Assembly: GCA_020636995.1 (NCBI GenBank)
Contig: JACJWU010000003.1
Span: forward strand, 248,001 to 312,000
Source of the DNA: Actinomycetota bacterium
GTDB taxonomy: Bacteria > Actinomycetota > Actinomycetes > S36-B12 > UBA10799
Direction: 5' to 3'
DNA: 64,000 nucleotides
Shown here: positions 62,448 through 64,000 of the stretch, in pieces
How the letters are laid out: the number at the start of each line of letters is the position of its first letter
Position numbering within the stretch: position 1 is the stretch's first letter
Notes under the pieces: model-generated
What the model was told of the DNA's origin: nothing
Database searches by the model: none
The model's input: only the letters and a program-made list of their open reading frames with translations
Position numbers and translations under genes: made by a program

Positions 62448-63316
62448 GTGCGGGCCTCGTTGAGCAGGCCCAGCAGATATCGCCCGTAGCCGCTCTTCAG
62501 CATCGGCTCGGCCAGGGTCTGCAGTTGCGTGTCGTCGATCCAGCCGTTGCGCCACGCGTACTCCTCCAGGCACGCGACCTTGGTTCCCTGTCGCTCCTCC
62601 AGCACCCGCACGTAGGCGCCGGCGTCGGCCAACGAGTCGAACGACCCGGTGTCCAACCACGCGGTTCCGCGCGGCAGCACGGTCACGGACAGACGTCCCT
62701 CCCGCAGGTAGTGCTCGTTCACCGACGTGATCTCGAGCTCGCCCCGATCGCTTGGCGTGATCGACTTCGCAACCTCGACCACATCGGCGCCGTAGAAGTA
62801 GAGACCCGGAACGGCGTAGTTGCTGCGCGGCGCGGCCGGTTTCTCCGCCAACGAGATCGCGTTGCCGTCGCCATCGAACTCGACGACTCCGTAGTCGGAA
62901 GGATTGGCCACACGGTAGGCGAAGATGTGTCCGCCGGTCACTGCGGTGAGATCCTGCAGGCGACTGCCCAGTCCCGGTCCGTGGAATATGTTGTCGCCCA
63001 GCACCAGGGCGGCCGCCTGGCCGGCCAGGAACTCCTCCCCGAGGATGAAGGCCTGTGCCAGGCCGTCGGGCGAGGGCTGTACCACGTAGGAGAACGACAC
63101 CCCCATCTCCGAACCGTCACCGAGTAGTCGCTGGAATCCCGCCTGATCCTCCGGGGTGGTGATGATGAGGATCTCGCGCAATCCGGCAGCCATGAGGGTG
63201 CTGATGGGGTAGTGGATCATCGGTTTGTCGTACACCGGCAGCAACTGCTTGCTGACCCCGCGTGTGATGGGCCACAGCCGTGAGCCGGTGCCCCCTGCCA
63301 GCACGATCCCCTTCAT
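62444..63316 (-). CDS. rmlA: Glucose-1-phosphate thymidylyltransferase
   Basis: 290 residues from ATG 63316. The nucleotidyltransferase signature is KGIVLAGGTGSRLWPITRGV with the SKQLLPVYDKPMIHYPISTL block. VLGDNIFHG and GTAWLDTGSFDSL are typical of RmlA, and the C-terminal regulatory helix region is present. It makes dTDP-glucose from dTTP and glucose 1-phosphate, the first step of dTDP-L-rhamnose synthesis. A TAGAAT hexamer (63325-63330 on the minus strand) lies 8 nt upstream. The gene diverges from rmlB and overlaps the GT2 start by four bases (TTGA). Confidence 0.95.
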   Translation of the reverse strand: MKGIVLAGGTGSRLWPITRGVSKQLLPVYDKPMIHYPISTLMAAGLREILIITTPEDQAGFQRLLGDGSEMGVSFSYVVQPSPDGLAQAFILGEEFLAGQAAALVLGDNIFHGPGLGSRLQDLTAVTGGHIFAYRVANPSDYGVVEFDGDGNAISLAEKPAAPRSNYAVPGLYFYGADVVEVAKSITPSDRGELEITSVNEHYLREGRLSVTVLPRGTAWLDTGSFDSLADAGAYVRVLEERQGTKVACLEEYAWRNGWIDDTQLQTLAEPMLKSGYGRYLLGLLNEART

Positions 63317-63385
63317 ATCCGATGATTCTAGGTGGCAGTGCATTCATAGACAGCACCTGCCGCAACGTTCCACGGGAGGACACAC

Positions 63386-64000
63386 GTGCGGATCCTGGTC
63401 ACCGGCGCAGCCGGTTTCATCGGCTCAAACTTCGTGCGACGCATGCTCACGGGTGCATATCCGGGACACGACGAGACCTCCGTGACCGTCCTCGACAAGC
63501 TCACGTACGCCGGCGTGCGTGCCAACCTCGACCAGGTGGCGCAGAGCCCCCGCTACACCTTCGTCGAGGGTGACATCTGCGACGGTGACCTGCTGGCCGA
63601 CCTGGTACCCGGTCATGACGCGATCGTGCACTTCGCCGCCGAGTCCCACGTGGACCGCTCGATCACTGGCGCCTCCGACTTCGTACTCACCAACGTCCTG
63701 GGCACGCAGAAACTCCTGCAGGCTGCCCTCGACGCCGGAATCGGTCGCTTCGTGCACGTCTCGACGGACGAGGTGTACGGATCGATCGACGTCGGCTCCT
63801 GGCCCGAGGATCAGCCGCTGGCGCCCAACTCCCCCTACTCGGCCTCCAAGGCCAGCTCGGACCTGTTGGCCCGCTCCTACTTCCGCACGTTCGGTCTCGA
63901 TGTCGTGATCACGCGTTGCTCCAACAACTACGGGCCCTACCAGTTCCCTGAGAAGGTCATCCCGCTGTTCGTCACCAACCTCATGGACGGCCTGCGCGTG
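63386..64000 (+). CDS. rmlB: dTDP-glucose 4,6-dehydratase (partial, 3' end off window)
   Basis: 205 codons are visible from GTG 63386, with the SD GGGAGGA (63374-63380) 5 nt upstream. The NAD-binding Rossmann start is RILVTGAAGFIGSNFVRRML. Downstream are FAAESHVDRSI, the catalytic HVSTDEVYGS (Thr-Asp-Glu, the RmlB acid/base triad) and YSASKASSDLL (Tyr-X3-Lys), then TRCSNNYGPYQFPEKVIPLF. It converts dTDP-glucose to the 4-keto-6-deoxy sugar. It is divergently paired with rmlA, and the rest of the pathway probably lies to the right of the window. Confidence 0.95.
   Translation, partial: MRILVTGAAGFIGSNFVRRMLTGAYPGHDETSVTVLDKLTYAGVRANLDQVAQSPRYTFVEGDICDGDLLADLVPGHDAIVHFAAESHVDRSITGASDFVLTNVLGTQKLLQAALDAGIGRFVHVSTDEVYGSIDVGSWPEDQPLAPNSPYSASKASSDLLARSYFRTFGLDVVITRCSNNYGPYQFPEKVIPLFVTNLMDGLRV

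Overview
The window is high-GC DNA from an actinobacterium (Actinomycetota). The evidence is a proteasome-activator Bpa homologue, a mycothiol-dependent maleylpyruvate isomerase-family protein, a VKOR disulfide-generating protein, a DprP/DprE1 pair, a c-di-AMP riboswitch in front of an NlpC/P60 cell-wall hydrolase, and frequent GTG/TTG starts. Many genes have a TAnnnT -10 hexamer only 6-8 nt before the start codon, as expected for leaderless transcripts. I cannot name the genus. No mycolic-acid, phage or transposase genes were seen.

Layout. 1-4.2 kb: assorted metabolic and membrane genes. 4.2-19 kb: an acyl-CoA catabolic regulon (acyl-CoA dehydrogenase, enoyl-CoA hydratase, AtuA/DUF1446 protein, biotin-dependent carboxylase alpha and beta subunits, TetR regulator). 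It lies on the minus strand as four transcription units, each preceded by the same 16-bp palindrome exactly 4 nt upstream of the start codon. Interleaved on the plus strand are a K+ channel, a second TetR, and a glycerolipid acyltransferase pair (PlsB-like, HAD-PlsC fusion). 19-25.5 kb: an RCK-type K+ channel, Bpa, serS, a HAD phosphatase, a c-di-AMP riboswitch with NlpC/P60, and larB-larC. 25.6-28.5 kb: fpg, an FAD-linked oxidase and a glycerophosphodiesterase in one minus-strand operon.

28.2-33.1 kb is unusual. At least five consecutive genes (fpg, an S8 protease, an ABM-type small protein, a membrane protein, a DUF4012 protein) each carry one or more single-base frameshifts, mostly in C or G runs, while the tRNA-Leu inside the patch is intact. 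This looks more like poor consensus sequence than biology. I report these genes as broken but reconstruct them.

32.2 kb to the right edge is a large cell-surface polysaccharide locus: DUF4012 protein, three paralogous GH-A-clan glycoside-hydrolase-like secreted proteins, glycosyltransferases, DprP and DprE1, a polyprenyl-phosphate sugar-1-phosphate transferase that would start repeat assembly, DUF2304 plus GT2, AlgJ/AlgI-type O-acetylation, large membrane proteins, a methyltransferase, a Wzm/Wzt ABC exporter with a carbohydrate-binding C-terminus, more glycosyltransferases, a 935-residue COG5610-like HAD protein, and rmlA/rmlB for dTDP-sugar (rhamnose) supply. rmlB runs off the right edge. 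Together they suggest an O-acetylated, rhamnose- and possibly arabinose-containing glycan exported by an ABC transporter.

Intergenic regions contain several inverted-repeat elements. One word (GTACGAAACTGGTTGG and its complement) occurs as paired hairpins at two separate places. Others have the same design but different words.
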